From Rs1 sp000416275 (GTDB lineage Bacteria > Pseudomonadota > Gammaproteobacteria > Pseudomonadales > Balneatricaceae), in NCBI GenBank assembly GCA_965243635.1, contig OZ251574.1:3348001-3412000 (forward strand): DNA of 64,000 nt, read 5' to 3'. Both the position numbers and the translations under genes were made by a program. Below are positions 62,837-64,000 of this stretch, piece after piece (position 1 is the first letter of the stretch; every line of letters starts with the position of its first letter). Below the pieces are notes generated by a model. It was not told the origin of the DNA and did not search any database. It saw only the letters and a program-made list of their open reading frames with translations.

Positions 62837-63058
62837 ATGCCTGCTAAACTAATCCCCTGCCCTGAATGTAAAAAAAAATCAATCTGGAGCAGTGACAACC
62901 CACATCGCCCTTTTTGCAGCGAGCGCTGTAAGCTTTTAGACTTAGGTGCCTGGGCAAGTGGTGACTATCAGATACCGACCGAAGTAAACCCCGATGAAGA
63001 AGATTTTAGTACCGGGATGGTCGAGTTAGAAAACTGGAGATCCCCCACTATTCACTAA
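62837..63058 (+). CDS. yacG: DNA gyrase inhibitor YacG (zinc-binding)
   Basis: The 73-residue protein has the four zinc cysteines in IPCPECKKKSIW and RPFCSERCKLLDLGAWASGDYQIP. In E. coli YacG inhibits gyrase by binding GyrB; this role is assumed here. It is 24 bp downstream of coaE, as in related genomes, with AAGGAAAA before the ATG. Confidence 0.94.
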   Translation: MPAKLIPCPECKKKSIWSSDNPHRPFCSERCKLLDLGAWASGDYQIPTEVNPDEEDFSTGMVELENWRSPTIH

Positions 63059-63105
63059 AGAACTGCTCAGAGACTCCCAAGTAAGCAGACGAAAAACAAT
63101 AGCGC

Positions 63106-63510
63106 TCAATCGGCGCTTAGATACTCGCGCTGAATTTTTTCAACTATTTGCAGATTAGCAGCGGGAAAGGCCAATTTATGCAGATCTTTAACCGCACACC
63201 ACGCGGTCTCTTGCCCCTCCTTGCCCCAGGGTTCTCCCCTATAATCTGTCACGGTAAAGACCGCTAATGATATCGACTTATCGGGATAGTCGTATTGAAT
63301 AGAGAGAAAAGGATTAGCGGCAATAATACTAATCCCCAGCTCTTCCAGCAACTCTCTTTTAAGTGCTTGTTCACTACTTTCATCCGCTTCAAGCTTGCCA
63401 CCAGCAAACTCCCAAAGCCCGCCTTGGTGGGCGCTATTGGCACGCTTTGCTAAAAATATTTTCCCGCTCTTATCAAAGATAACAGCGGCGGCGACCTGAA
63501 TTACTTGCAT
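63106..63510 (-). CDS. mutT: 8-oxo-dGTP pyrophosphohydrolase (MutT-type Nudix)
   Basis: The enzyme removes mutagenic 8-oxo-dGTP from the nucleotide pool. The 134-residue protein has the Nudix box GGKLEADESSEQALKRELLEELGI (GX5EX7REUXEEXGU) and starts MQVIQVAAAVIFDKSGKIFLAKR, typical of MutT. In Pseudomonas some homologues are fused to a ThiE-like domain; this one is the short form. It lies 109 bp downstream of argJ. Confidence 0.92.
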   Translation of the reverse strand: MQVIQVAAAVIFDKSGKIFLAKRANSAHQGGLWEFAGGKLEADESSEQALKRELLEELGISIIAANPFLSIQYDYPDKSISLAVFTVTDYRGEPWGKEGQETAWCAVKDLHKLAFPAANLQIVEKIQREYLSAD

Positions 63511-63619
63511 AGATTAACCCGGATATAAATGTCCATATGATAATAAACCTGCCCATGCCCTCTACCGCTATAAATCGATCTGCAAACGCTTAATCTGACA
63601 GGCTTAACTTAGAGCTATC

Positions 63620-64000
63620 TCAACTGCGATAATCCGCATTAATTGACACATATTCTGGCGACAAATCAGTAGTCCAAACAGCCTCTGACACTGCACCTCG
63701 GTTGAGCACTATTCTAATCAGTATCTGCTCTTTAGCCATCACTGCAGCGCCGGCCTGCTCTGTATAATCAGCGGCCCGCCCGCCATTTTCAACAATACAG
63801 ACCTCGCCTAAGAATATTTGTAAATCGTCGATCACTATATTTTCAACGCCCGAGCGCCCCACCGCCGCCAGAATTCGCCCCCAGTTGGCGTCACTGGCAA
63901 ACAGTGCAGTCTTAACTAATGGTGAATGAGCCACTGTATACGCTACATCCAGCGCCTCTTTAGTTGTTGCTGCTCCCTCGCATAATATTTGTACTAATTT
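63620..64000 (-). CDS. argJ: Bifunctional ornithine acetyltransferase/N-acetylglutamate synthase ArgJ (5' end outside window)
   Basis: The frame is open to the window edge; about 126 C-terminal residues are visible. They have the beta-chain pattern CEGAATTKEALDVAYTVAHSPLVKTALFASDANWGRILAAVGRSG and the end TTDLSPEYVSINADYRS, specific for ArgJ. It recycles the acetyl group in arginine synthesis. Followed by mutT, as in Pseudomonas. Confidence 0.95.
   Translation of the reverse strand, partial: KLVQILCEGAATTKEALDVAYTVAHSPLVKTALFASDANWGRILAAVGRSGVENIVIDDLQIFLGEVCIVENGGRAADYTEQAGAAVMAKEQILIRIVLNRGAVSEAVWTTDLSPEYVSINADYRS

Overview
The window is a piece of chromosome from a gammaproteobacterium, most likely a marine member of the Pseudomonadales/Cellvibrionales group, with base composition in the low to mid 40s % G+C by eye. 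Three features point there: the gene order ampD-nadC-pilABCD-coaE-yacG followed by mutT and argJ, the psrA-nagZ pair, and the lepA-lepB-rnc-era-recO-acpS and cysM-relA-mazG blocks, all arranged much as in Pseudomonas relatives. NhaB, an FbpABC iron importer and beta-oxidation genes fit a marine heterotroph. No rRNA, tRNA, CRISPR array or prophage was seen.

Layout. 1-3.6 kb: the edge of a BenE-type transporter, a divergent XRE-cupin regulator with a paired palindromic operator, and a lipoprotein built from eight 23-residue repeats plus a peptidoglycan-binding domain. 3.7-19.5 kb: a long minus-strand housekeeping run (rlmB, hemH, adk, mazG, relA, cysM, acpS, recO, era, rnc, lepB, lepA, nagZ, psrA). 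20-30.3 kb: sohB, an SCP2 protein, nhaB, yigZ, a protein with a degenerate GGDEF domain, two small exported proteins and a pseudouridine synthase, separated by long gaps. 30.6-36.8 kb: a beta-oxidation cluster (thiolase, two acyl-CoA dehydrogenases, etfBA). A complete IS66 element with an intact 8-bp target duplication sits between this cluster and an AraC-type regulator. 41-47 kb: sulP, dinB, a small gene divergent from a lysR, phhB and a TauE-type permease. 47.8-54.7 kb: a DUF4856 exported protein, a sterol-desaturase-family membrane enzyme and fbpABC. 54.7-64 kb: rsmE, ampD, nadC, the type IV pilus genes pilABCD, coaE, yacG, mutT and the end of argJ.

The most unusual content is non-coding. 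Two unrelated families of short, transposase-less inverted-repeat elements (MITE-like) are scattered through the window. Family 1 has ends CCTGAATCNGTGACTTCA; eight copies are recognisable, plus remnants. Family 2 has ends GAGACCTCTGCATAAC and five copies. Several copies of each are flanked by perfect 5-bp direct repeats, which supports insertion by transposition. Family 1 copies often lie a few bases past a stop codon, and six of the seven that follow a gene are in the same orientation relative to that gene. One family 2 copy is reduced to 47 bp, essentially two abutted ends, and still has its target duplication. These elements occupy positions where related genomes carry rlmD and lexA.

Genes likely working together: psrA (a fatty-acid-responsive TetR regulator) with the beta-oxidation/ETF cluster; a Fur-like site with fbpABC; ampD and nagZ in peptidoglycan recycling; pilABCD in pilus assembly; lepB with lepA-rnc-era-recO as the conserved translation and membrane block.
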